The translations under genes and the position numbers were made by a program. Shown piece by piece: positions 25,731-33,557 of a stretch of DNA of 40,916 nucleotides; within the stretch, counting starts at the first letter, position 1; the number at the start of each line of letters is the position of its first letter. This DNA is from Smithella sp. SCADC. Lineage in GTDB: Bacteria > Desulfobacterota > Syntrophia > Syntrophales > Smithellaceae. The notes beneath the pieces were generated by a model, which saw only the letters and a program-made list of their open reading frames with translations, made no database searches and was not told the DNA's origin. Where the stretch lies: positions 1-40,916 of the forward strand of contig JQDQ01000173.1 in NCBI GenBank assembly GCA_000747625.2, read 5' to 3'.

Positions 25731-26183
25731 ATGATTATGGATGAAATTGATAAAAAAATACTAAACATTCTGCAGAAGGAATTTCCGCTGGAGGAGCAGC
25801 CATATTTAATTGTTGGCGAGCGGTGCGGCATCAGCGAGGATGAAACAATTCACCGTGTCCAGAAAATGAAAGAAGAAGGAATCATCCGCCGGATCGGTGC
25901 CGTGTTTGACGGTACAAAGCTCGGACGCGTCAGCACTCTTTGCGCTGCGCGTGTTCCTGAAGAAAAGATAGATAGCTTTGTTGCAGTCGTGAATGCCGAT
26001 AAAAATGTCACGCATAATTACCGGCGTGATAACGAATACAACATCTGGTTTACCTTCAGCGCCGCAGATGCTAAGGAGTTAGAAATATTTCTAAAAGAAG
26101 TAAAAGAAAAAACCGGTGTCACGGATATTCTGGATATGCGGGCGGTAAGGACTTTCAAAATTAATGCTTCATTTGACCTGTAA
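25731..26183 (+). CDS. Siroheme decarboxylase subunit (AhbA/AhbB family, Lrp/AsnC fold)
   Basis: A 150-residue protein with an Lrp/AsnC-like N-terminal helix-turn-helix (DEIDKKILNILQKEFPL) and a C-terminal domain with VTHNYRRDNEYNIWFTFSA. The His and Arg of that motif match the catalytic region of siroheme decarboxylases. AhbA and AhbB act as a pair to convert siroheme to 12,18-didecarboxysiroheme. Only one subunit is present here and polA follows, so the partner is elsewhere or this one works as a homo-oligomer. Which of the two it is cannot be fixed without alignment. Start is ATG 25731 or ATG 25737; neither has a strong ribosome-binding site. Confidence 0.85.
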   Translation: MIMDEIDKKILNILQKEFPLEEQPYLIVGERCGISEDETIHRVQKMKEEGIIRRIGAVFDGTKLGRVSTLCAARVPEEKIDSFVAVVNADKNVTHNYRRDNEYNIWFTFSAADAKELEIFLKEVKEKTGVTDILDMRAVRTFKINASFDL

Positions 26184-26210
26184 AATAAAAATTTAATAAA
26201 GTGATAACTC

Positions 26211-28980
26211 ATGACCGAAAAAAATAAAACTCCTCTGGTGGCTTTGGTTGACGGCAGTAATTATACCTACCGCGCCTTCTACGGGCTGCCTCTTTTGACG
26301 AATTCCAAAGGTTTTCCTACCAATGCCATTTACGGCTTTACCAACATGCTGTTGAAACTAAAGCGTGATCTTAAGCCGGACTACATCGTGGTGACATTTG
26401 ATCTGAAGGGGCCGACAACGCGTCACGGAGAATTTGAAGACTACAAGGCGACGCGCAAACCAATGCCGGACGATCTTATTCCTCAGATTCCGTTTATCAA
26501 GGATGTCGTTCGTGGATTTTCCATTTGCGTCCTGGAAAAACAGGGAATCGAAGCTGACGATCTGATCGGAACGCTTACTGTTCTGGCGAATGAAAAAGGC
26601 TGGCGAACAGCTATTATTTCCGGTGACAAGGATTTGATGCAGTTGGTTGGTGAAAACGTCACCATGATCGATACAATGAAAGATAAAACTTATGATGTGG
26701 AGGCGGTGAAAGAAAAATTCGGTGTCGGGCCCGACAAGGTGGTGGAGATTCTGGGATTGATGGGCGATACATCCGACAACATTCCGGGGGTTCCCGGCAT
26801 CGGTCCCAAAACGGCGCAAAGGCTGATTGAGGAATATGGATCTGTGGAAGAGGTTATAAAGAATTCGGAGAATTTGAGAAACGTTAAACTGCGCGAAAGC
26901 TTTCGTCAGTACGCCGAGCAGGCAAGACTCAGCCGTCAGCTCGCCAATATCAGAAAAGACGTCGAAATCGATTTCGATATTCAGGATGCGGCAGTCAGAG
27001 AACCGGATAAGGAAGTTCTTTCGAAGCTTTTCAGTGAATTTGAATTTTCCTCACTGCTACAGGAAATTAGACAGGATAAGGCAAAACCGGCCAAAGAATA
27101 CAAACAAATCTTAGATAGAAAATCACTCGATGAACTTGTCTCCCATTTGAAAAAAAGCCATGAAATTTCACTGGAAGTAATTTTTGAAAAAAATCCTCCG
27201 GCAGATTTAATCGGCATTGCTCTTAGCGAAGGCAAAGATGCTTTTTACATTCCGATTGGTCATACAAACGTTTTAGAGCAGTTGCCGGCAAAAGAAGTAT
27301 TCTCCGCTCTTGCTCCTGTCCTGAACAGTCCCGGAATAAAAAAATACGTTTATGATTTGAAAACAACGCTTGTTTCTCTGGATGGTTTTGAAGTTCAGTC
27401 AGGCGAAGATATGCTGCTGGCTGCTTATCTGCTTAATCCGGCTAAAAATTCCTATAATCTCGATGAAGTTGTCTGGGAATATCTCCATGAGCGAATTCCC
27501 GCGCCCAACGATGTTGCCGGAGGCAAAGGAAAAACTTACCCGATGGCTTTAGTTCCTCTCGATAAAATGACCGGTTACGCAGGACAACGTGCCGATGCCC
27601 TTCATGAACTTGCTCCAGTGATAACCGCGCAGTTAAAAAAAATAGATGCCATTGAGCTCTTCCGCAAAGTTGAGATGCCGCTTCTGCACGTTCTTTCTGA
27701 AATGGAGAAGAAAGGTGTGCTGGTGGATACTTCACTTCTGCAGCAGATGTCGGCGGATCTTACGCAATTGCTCTCTATATCCGAAGAAAAGATTCACCGC
27801 CTCGCCGGTGAAAAATTCAATATCAATTCGCCCAAACAGTTGCAGAACATTTTATTTGAAAAACTAAAATTACCCTCTGGAAAGAAAACAAAAGAGGGTT
27901 ATTCCACGGACGTGGATGTGCTCACTGATCTTGCCCGCAGTCATGAACTTCCCGCAGAGATTCTGGCTTACCGCTCACTGACCAAGCTCAAGTCAACTTA
28001 CGTGGACGCTCTGCCCGCTTTGATCAATCCCAAAACCGGCAGAATTCATACATCATATAACCAGACAGTAACGGCAACTGGCAGACTCTCGAGCAGTAAT
28101 CCCAACTTGCAGAACATTCCTATCCGGACGCTGGAAGGCAAAAGAATCCGTCAGGCTTTCATCGCCGATCCGGATTGTTTCTTGATTTCCGCCGACTATT
28201 CGCAAATAGAGCTTAGGGTACTGGCACATTTATCGGAAGACAAAGCGCTCATTGACGCCTTTGCCTCTGACAAGGATATTCACACACGCACGGCGTCGGA
28301 TGTTTTCGGAGTTTTTCCGCAGATGGTTAATGCCGATATGCGCCGCCAGGCCAAAGTCATCAACTTCGGCATTCTTTACGGAATGAGCGCCTTCGGTCTG
28401 GCTAAAGAACTGGGCGTTTCCATGAAAATCGCGCAGGAATATATTGAAGGATATTTTCAACGCTATAAAAAAGTACGCATCTATCTGGATGGTATTTTGG
28501 AAGGGGCGCGCCGGGACGGTTTTGTCTGCACACTACTCAATCGCCGCCGTTACTTGCCGGAACTGAAAAACAAGATTCCTTCCGTGCGCCAGTTTGCCGA
28601 ACGCATGGCGATCAATACTCCCATTCAGGGCAGCGCCGCCGATCTGATTAAAGTGGCGATGGTGAATGCCGGAACTGAAAAACAAGATTCCTTCCGTGCG
28701 CCAGTTTGCCGAACGCATGGCGATCAATACTCCCATTCAGGGCAGCGCCGCCGATCTGATTAAAGTGGCGATGGTGAATATTGCCAACTTGCTTTTGAAG
28801 CAAAAGCTTTCTGCCCGGCTGATTATGCAGGTGCACGATGAACTGGTTGTCGAAGCGCCCGTGAAGGAAAAAGAAGAAGTCATGGCGCTGGTCAAAAAAG
28901 AAATGGAAGAAGTTATCAAGCTCAAGGTGCCGTTGAAGGTGGAAATAGCATTTGGCAAGAACTGGGACGAAGCTCACTAA
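26211..28980 (+). pseudogene. polA: DNA polymerase I, disrupted by a 112-bp tandem duplication
   Basis: The three PolA domains occur in order: 5'-3' exonuclease (VDGSNYTYRAFYG, DLIGTLTVLA, GDTSDNIPGVPGIGPKTA), a 3'-5' exonuclease-like domain lacking the DxE motif and so probably not proofreading, and the polymerase domain (SADYSQIELRVLAHLS, RRQAKVINFGILYGMS). The first frame ends at 28763 after an altered tail. The true C-terminus, with LIMQVHDELVVEAP (motif C), is in another frame ending at 28980. Removing one copy of the perfect 112-bp repeat restores one frame of 885 codons. As written, the protein lacks motif C and would be inactive; an assembly error is quite possible. Confidence 0.93.
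28556..28779 (+). repeat. Perfect 112-bp tandem duplication inside polA
   Basis: Unit one is 28556-28667 and unit two is 28668-28779, each starting GCCGGAACTGAAAAACAAG and ending GGCGATGGTGAAT. I see no mismatch. Since 112 is not a multiple of 3, the second unit shifts the frame. Confidence 0.95.
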
Positions 28981-29003
28981 TGAGAGCTGTTGAAAAGCAC
29001 TGA

Positions 29004-29085
29004 TCTGCGTTGTTGCGCTGCAAATCCCATCGCTCAACGTATTAGAAGATACGCCTCGCGATGTGATTCTTGCGCGCCTAGCACA
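29004..29085 (+). repeat. Dispersed palindromic repeat, copy C
   Basis: Directly downstream of polA. The core (29031-29062) reads CGCTCAACGTATTAGAAGATACGCC across a 5-bp inverted pair CGTAT/ATACG, preceded by TGCGTTGTTGCGCTG and followed by TTGCGCGCCTAGCA. It matches copies A (8918-8990) and B (16190-16270) in order of blocks. Confidence 0.6.
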
Positions 29086-29106
29086 TACTTGCAAAAGTTA
29101 CCGATA

Positions 29107-29184
29107 TGTCATTTCGACCGAAGGGAGAAATCTTATTCAATGATTATAAAGATTTCTCAGTCACTTCGTTCCTTCGAAATGACA
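29107..29184 (+). repeat. 78-bp MITE-like inverted repeat
   Basis: Perfect 11-nt terminal inverted repeats (TGTCATTTCGA and TCGAAATGACA) with a second inner pair (GAGAAATCT/AGATTTCTC). Palindromes of this TTTCGA type are common non-autonomous elements in bacteria. It lies just before the truncated 5' end of a DUF4238 gene. Confidence 0.7.
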
Positions 29185-29203
29185 CGGTTAATATTGAAAT
29201 TAA

Positions 29204-29979
29204 GCACTAGAAGGATTCACCAATAACGGGCTAGTCGCAGTTTTCGACCGGGAAGTGAACGAGATACGGGTTCAACAGCCAGTGAACACCTGCGTAATCG
29301 GGCACTTTTATACAATAGAGGACGAAGCTGGACGTAAACGCTTCGAGTTGGAGCAGCTGTTTTCCGAATACGAGACCAAGTCGAGCCAAGTTATCAATAA
29401 GCTTTCTAAGATGGAAGCAATCAATGCAGATGAGCGCACCGACCTGGCTATATTTGTAGCTTTCGCTACGTTTCGTACGCCAGACATCGTCGATTCTCTC
29501 AAAATTTTCAACTCCAACTTTATTAAAGATATGGCCAAGCGAATATTCGCAGACGTTATTGAGGTTAAGAAAAAAATGCGCGGAAAGCTCGGCGCATCAT
29601 TGTCTGAAGAGGAACTGGAAATAGAAGCACACGATCTTGTCGAATTCGCTCAGAGCGATCAGTATGAGATAAAGACAAACCATACATGGGCAATTGGCAT
29701 GGCTGTAAAGATGGCTTGCAATATCGCTCCAATCTTAGCGGGTCGTGACTGGATGGTTATTCATCGGAACGAAGAGAAGGAATCTTTCGTAACTACGGAA
29801 GCAACGGAGATCTGAAACACTGCACAGCAGGTACTGAACAGCTACGACACATTAACCTAGCCCTCGCTGACCGTTGCCAGCGTTTTGTCATCGGTCGCGA
29901 CGAAGCGTTGGTTCGGTCTCTAACAGATCAATTATGTCTTATAAATAAGAAGTGGCAACCAAAGATGCAACGCACATAA
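29204..29979 (+). pseudogene. DUF4238 family protein remnant
   Basis: The frame opens at 29204 just after a stop, with GFTNNGLVAVFDREVNEIR and then CVIGHFYT and the Glu-rich helix typical of DUF4238. It lacks the N-terminal HHYVPxFYL start of the family, so the 5' end is lost, apparently at the repeat region upstream. The only start is GTG 29255. The main frame ends at 29817. A further piece in another frame (HINLALADRCQRFVIGRDEA, LVRSLTDQL, stop at 29979) is the family's C-terminal block, so there is also an internal deletion or frameshift. The function of DUF4238 is unknown; such genes are often found in accessory regions. Confidence 0.68.
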
Positions 29980-30012
29980 GTTATCCGATCATTTCGAAAA
30001 TAATCAAAAACT

Positions 30013-30041
30013 GCTGAACTCTAGATTAACATGTGGTAAAA
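30013..30041 (+). repeat. 29-nt direct repeat, left copy
   Basis: GCTGAACTCTAGATTAACAT and following bases match 25 of 29 positions with 30900-30928. All four differences are transitions. The two copies bracket an AT-rich block of 0.86 kb with one unknown gene. Confidence 0.7.
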
Positions 30042-30175
30042 GTATTTCATTGAAATATTTATAATTAAAGGTTATTTATAGAACACAATTTAAAAATAAT
30101 TTAGTAGTCTGTTACTCATAAAACTCTCAAATGAAGTGAGTGTATTAGATGAACGATACGGGAAAAACATAGGAC

Positions 30176-30211
30176 CCACTTTCTTGAATAGAGGAAGTGG
30201 ATTTTTATTTT
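30176..30211 (+). terminator. Possible rho-independent terminator
   Basis: An 8-bp stem, CCACTTTC (30176-30183) with GAAGTGG-type partner (30093+100 to 30200, two G-T pairs), has a 9-nt loop and is followed by ATTTTTATTTT. A tiny frame MNDTGKT (30149-30172) ends right before it. It could close an upstream transcript or act as an attenuator for the gene at 30271. Confidence 0.4.
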
Positions 30212-30270
30212 GGGAAAATGAAAAGGTAAATCTATAGGTAAATTATAAATTAAAGGAAAGGATTAAAATT

Positions 30271-30816
30271 ATGTCCCCAAATGAACCCACCAAACTTCCG
30301 ACAACATGGTCACCTGAAATGTTGAAAGAGTTTCATAAATTTATAAATTCTCTTTTGCCAATTAGTTTTTCTATTTTGGAAAAACATAAATCAACAACGT
30401 TTTTTGGGAAACATAACTCAACGTCATTCCGGTCGCGAACAACAAATCATGTTTCTTATAGAGGGGTTATCTCTATTTCAGGATTTGAAAATATTAGTGT
30501 TATTTTAAATTCAGTACAAAGTTTAGGAGAAGAGTATAAAAACTACATTGGTTATATTGAAATAGTGAACAGTTCTAAAGAGGATACGATTCCCGTTCCA
30601 GAGATAAGAGGGTTTATTAAAGAAGATTTGGGAATTTTTGAAATTATTAATGAAATGTTGGTGGAATCAAAAATATTCCATTCAAAAATGTCCCCGGTCT
30701 ATATTTATTTGGAACAAGCTTTTTGTTTAAAAGACAAGCCTCCTGAAGAATTGTTAAAGAAAAAAATCCCCATAAGAGAGATATCAACATTCCAAAAAAT
30801 TTCTTGTATGGAATAG
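30271..30816 (+). CDS. Hypothetical protein, 181 aa
   Basis: Not recognised. ATG 30271 is preceded by AAAGGAAAGG at a good distance, so it is likely a real gene. The protein is soluble, mixed alpha/beta by composition, and rich in Ser, Ile, Lys and Glu, with the segment HVSYRGVISISGFENISVIL in the middle and no signal peptide or membrane helix. Codon use is strongly AT-biased compared with the neighbouring housekeeping genes, which fits recent transfer. It lies between two 29-nt direct repeats. Its neighbours (DUF4238 remnant, membrane protein) give no hint of function. Confidence 0.6.
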   Translation: MSPNEPTKLPTTWSPEMLKEFHKFINSLLPISFSILEKHKSTTFFGKHNSTSFRSRTTNHVSYRGVISISGFENISVILNSVQSLGEEYKNYIGYIEIVNSSKEDTIPVPEIRGFIKEDLGIFEIINEMLVESKIFHSKMSPVYIYLEQAFCLKDKPPEELLKKKIPIREISTFQKISCME

Positions 30817-30899
30817 TTTGACGCAGGTCAGTGGTTGAAATTCCCAAGGATATTAATTAACTGTTATTCTACACTCTGTAATCCTCAGTAGTGAAAATA

Positions 30900-30928
30900 G
30901 CTGAACTCCAGGTCAACATGTGGTAGAA
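30900..30928 (+). repeat. 29-nt direct repeat, right copy
   Basis: Partner of 30013-30041, 887 nt away in the same orientation. It overlaps the 5' part of the longest frame for the membrane protein gene. Confidence 0.7.
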
Positions 30929-30937
30929 ATCACCATC

Positions 30938-31714
30938 ATGCAGAATAACAATTCATTAAAAAAGGTTTTAAATCCTGCTTATTTGATACGGGCGCTTTTA
31001 TTTTTAATAGCATGTTATATAATTTTTGGGGTTGTCACGCATTTTTCCTGGTGGCTTTTAATTGAGAAGGCCGACATTAAAATCACGAGTCTTGATCCCC
31101 AATACTGGCCTGAATATATAATTGTTTTTGTTTTATTCTTTTTGCCACTGCTCTATCTTTTTTGCAGTTTCGTGGCAAAAAAATTTCTACCCATCCACTT
31201 TCCGAAACTGGTGCTTTACATGGGATGCACTTTTTTCGGCGCCATGTGGTTTGAAATTATTCTTGACACTCTTTTTGTAAAATTTATGGGGGAACCTGGC
31301 TGGCTTTATAAAGTGTGGCCGATCCATCAGGGATACACTTCCGGCGTAGGCATGTTTATGTGGCCTCTATACGGCTTTTTTGTTTATTGCATGAACAGCG
31401 CCATTGAAACAAATCCCCGGCTGGTTAATATCAACAATGGCGCGGCAAAAACTTATTTGTATGCGCTCGACGCAATGGCGCTTGAAATCCTGACTAATAT
31501 ATTTTCAATATTACTGTATAGTACTTACCTGTTCTATTATCTTCCCGATGATTTGCTTCACTTTACAACGATACAGATTTTTATTCCTTACCTGTCTGCC
31601 TGCGGTTTGGGAGCCGCGCTCTCGTTGTTTCTTGAGCGTTTAAAAAAGAATCATTTCATCATAGGACTTTCTTTTTATCTGGCGGGCGTAGTAAGCCTGT
31701 TCTGGCTTGCTTAG
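30938..31714 (+). CDS. Multi-pass membrane protein of unknown function, 258 aa
   Basis: Seven or so hydrophobic segments span the protein, among them LIRALLFLIACYIIFGVV, YIIVFVLFFLPLLYLFC, IFSILLYSTYLFYYL and FIIGLSFYLAGVVSLFWL. Aromatic and polar residues cluster in loops such as WPIHQGYTSGVGMFMWPLYG, which looks conserved and functional. No family could be named. ATG 30938 is preferred; a GTG at 30920 extends the frame but lies in the direct repeat. A strong terminator overlaps the stop codon. Confidence 0.65.
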   Translation: MQNNNSLKKVLNPAYLIRALLFLIACYIIFGVVTHFSWWLLIEKADIKITSLDPQYWPEYIIVFVLFFLPLLYLFCSFVAKKFLPIHFPKLVLYMGCTFFGAMWFEIILDTLFVKFMGEPGWLYKVWPIHQGYTSGVGMFMWPLYGFFVYCMNSAIETNPRLVNINNGAAKTYLYALDAMALEILTNIFSILLYSTYLFYYLPDDLLHFTTIQIFIPYLSACGLGAALSLFLERLKKNHFIIGLSFYLAGVVSLFWLA

Positions 31715-31727
31715 AACAGCAAGCCAG
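31702..31727 (+). terminator. Rho-independent terminator overlapping the membrane protein stop
   Basis: A perfect 10-bp stem CTGGCTTGCT (31702-31711) and AGCAAGCCAG (31718-31727) with a 6-nt loop, followed by ATTTTCC. The stop codon TAG is the first part of the loop. It separates this gene from the convergent crotonase gene. Confidence 0.75.
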
Positions 31728-31793
31728 ATTTTCCTTTAACGTAAAAGCGCAAACTTTTAAGAATACGTCTCCTGTAAAAGTGATTCTAACCTT

Positions 31794-32573
31794 TTACTTT
31801 CCGATGAAATTACCGTCTCTTTTTTCCAAAAACGAGATAACCGCTTCCGTCGCATCATGGCTGGGGATACAGACCCCCTGCATATATAGCTCCAGATCCT
31901 GGTTTATGCAAAAATTACCGCTTAAAGCATTGTCGATGGCTGCCTTAGACATGGAAAGCGCCAGAGGAGCTCTTTTAGCGAGTTTGGTTGCCAAAACCAT
32001 GGCCTCGTCCATTAACTTGTCATCCGGCACAACCTTGGTGACCATTCCTATCTCATAAGCTCTTTTAGCATCGATTCTCTCGCCGGTAAGAATGAGTTCT
32101 TTGGCCTTTGACGGACCGATAAGTTTTGTAAGTCTGTAGGTTCCACCCGCATCCGGCACCAATCCTAAAGTGGTGTAGGCCATTGCGAACTTAGCGGTTT
32201 CCGAAGCGATGATAAAATCGCTGGCAACAGCTATATCACAGCCGTTGCCGACGGCGTGTCCCCTGACCGCCGATATTACGGGTTGTCTCATTTTTTCAAA
32301 TGAGAAAGTGACCTGGACTTTTTTGATAAACCATCGCATCCATGCCGGGCTGGCGTCTTTCAAAGAGGCTGCAAAGCTCAGATTGATTCCGGCACAAAAC
32401 GAGTCACCCGCCCCCGTGATGATGAGTACTCTAACATCCTCATCCTTATCTATCTGAGGTATGAGTTCGAAGAGTTCATCGTACGTTTTGGCATCGAGAG
32501 AATTCTTTGACTCCGGTCTGTTAAACGTCAGGATTCCAATCTTGTTTTCTTTTGTGAATATCAGGTTTTCCAT
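31794..32573 (-). CDS. Enoyl-CoA hydratase/isomerase family protein
   Basis: A 259-residue crotonase-fold enzyme acting on acyl-CoA thioesters. The start is ATG 32573 with AGGAGAG upstream; the longer frame adds an unlikely leader. The oxyanion-hole segments are AGDSFCAGINLS and RGHAVGNGCDIAVASDF. At the positions of the two hydratase glutamates it has Asp (GCDIA) and Asp (VPDAGGT), a pattern closer to PaaG/EchA-like isomerases than to classic hydratases, so the reaction is not certain. The gene stands alone on the minus strand with its own promoter and a palindromic operator, so it is probably induced by a substrate or acyl-CoA. The regulator gene is not in the window. Confidence 0.85.
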   Translation of the reverse strand: MENLIFTKENKIGILTFNRPESKNSLDAKTYDELFELIPQIDKDEDVRVLIITGAGDSFCAGINLSFAASLKDASPAWMRWFIKKVQVTFSFEKMRQPVISAVRGHAVGNGCDIAVASDFIIASETAKFAMAYTTLGLVPDAGGTYRLTKLIGPSKAKELILTGERIDAKRAYEIGMVTKVVPDDKLMDEAMVLATKLAKRAPLALSMSKAAIDNALSGNFCINQDLELYMQGVCIPSHDATEAVISFLEKRDGNFIGK

Positions 32574-32668
32574 AGGGACTCTCCTTTTTGTTGTTGTTAA
32601 TAACAGCGTGATTTGGAATACAGCATACATACCTGCTTGTAATTAGCGTAAAAAATCAAAACATGCTA

Positions 32669-32697
32669 AATTTAAGCGCATTGCGCTTAAATGTCAA
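32669..32697 (-). promoter_or_regulatory. Promoter of the crotonase gene with palindromic operator in the spacer
   Basis: On the minus strand TTGACA (32697-32692) and TAAATT (32674-32669) are separated by exactly 17 nt. A perfect inverted repeat, ATTTAAGCGC-ATT-GCGCTTAAAT (32670-32692), fills the spacer and touches both boxes. A dimeric repressor bound there would block RNA polymerase. Leader length is about 90 nt. Confidence 0.7.
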
Positions 32698-32904
32698 GGT
32701 TAGAAATGTCTCGAATAAAATGTTATCAAAAGGACAGACAAAAAGGTTATCAGAGCAATTCTGCAAATTCAGCAAAATGTTTAATTCTTAGTAGCGAAGT
32801 GTTGACCTGTTATATCCCCAACTCCTACCCTCCATGATAATAACTCAACCAGTTGTCTAAAATATGCCTTTGGAAATAATTGGTAAATATGCTAAAAACT
32901 TGCC

Positions 32905-32910
32905 TATAAT
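32905..32910 (+). promoter_or_regulatory. Possible -10 box of the kefF-kefC operon
   Basis: A perfect TATAAT lies 36 nt before ATG 32946. The best -35, TTGGTA at 32880-32885, gives a long 19-nt spacer, so the assignment is weak. Confidence 0.3.
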
Positions 32911-32945
32911 AACAACCGGCTTCAATTACGCAAAGGTGATTGTTA

Positions 32946-33557
32946 ATGAATAAAATTCTTATTCTTTTCGCCCATCCGCGTTTTGAAAAATCCAAGACGA
33001 ATCGCGCACTGCTAAAAGATATTGATAGCATCAACGGTGTTACTTTAAACGATTTGTATGAACAATATCCTGATTTCAATATAGATACCGATCGTGAAAA
33101 AGAGCTCCTGCTGACTCATCAGATTATTATCTGGCATCACCCTTTCTATATGTACAGCGCGCCGGCTCTGCTCAAGCAGTGGATTGATCTGGTGCTGGAG
33201 CACGGATGGGCGCATGGCCGGGGAGGTGACAATCTCAATAATAAAATTATCTTCAATGTTATAACTTCCGGTGGCACCAGGGAAGTATATGCGGCTAATG
33301 CCTTTAATCGTTTTACAATCAGGGAGTTTCTCGTTCCATTTGAACAGACAGCGACTCTTTGTAAGATGATTTACCTGCCTCCTTTTGCCGTTCAGGGAAC
33401 GCATTTGCTGACCGCGGAAGCGCTCCAGTTTCATATAAAAATGTATCACACGCTTTTAGAGAAGTTAGTCAAAGGTAAATTCGATATTGAGACGCTCAAA
33501 AAAGTAGAATTCCTGAATGACTGGATTGTCAAGGAGATGGAGGGGCAAAAACCATGA
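32946..33557 (+). CDS. kefF: KefF/KefG-like NAD(P)H quinone oxidoreductase, potassium-efflux ancillary protein
   Basis: A 203-residue flavodoxin-fold protein of the NQO1/KefF group, a soluble FMN enzyme that binds and activates Kef channels. It has ILILFAHPRFEKSKTNRALL for FMN phosphate binding and IIWHHPFYMYSAPALLKQWIDLVLEHGWA, which is split here by the active-site loop typical of this family. ATG 32946 follows AAAGGTG. It overlaps the following KefC-like gene by 4 nt (ATGA), which matches the kefF-kefC operon of enterobacteria and supports the assignment. It could equally be called KefG, the KefB partner. Confidence 0.82.
   Translation: MNKILILFAHPRFEKSKTNRALLKDIDSINGVTLNDLYEQYPDFNIDTDREKELLLTHQIIIWHHPFYMYSAPALLKQWIDLVLEHGWAHGRGGDNLNNKIIFNVITSGGTREVYAANAFNRFTIREFLVPFEQTATLCKMIYLPPFAVQGTHLLTAEALQFHIKMYHTLLEKLVKGKFDIETLKKVEFLNDWIVKEMEGQKP

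Noticed and set aside
25622-25831. A 69-residue minus-strand frame between ahbD and the decarboxylase gene
   Set aside because: Its conserved-looking part (IPAYAGMT) is just the translation of a dispersed repeat common in proteobacteria.
28660-28780. Programmed ribosomal frameshifting in polA
   Set aside because: The frame change is fully explained by the 112-bp duplication; no slippery heptamer with a following structure is needed.
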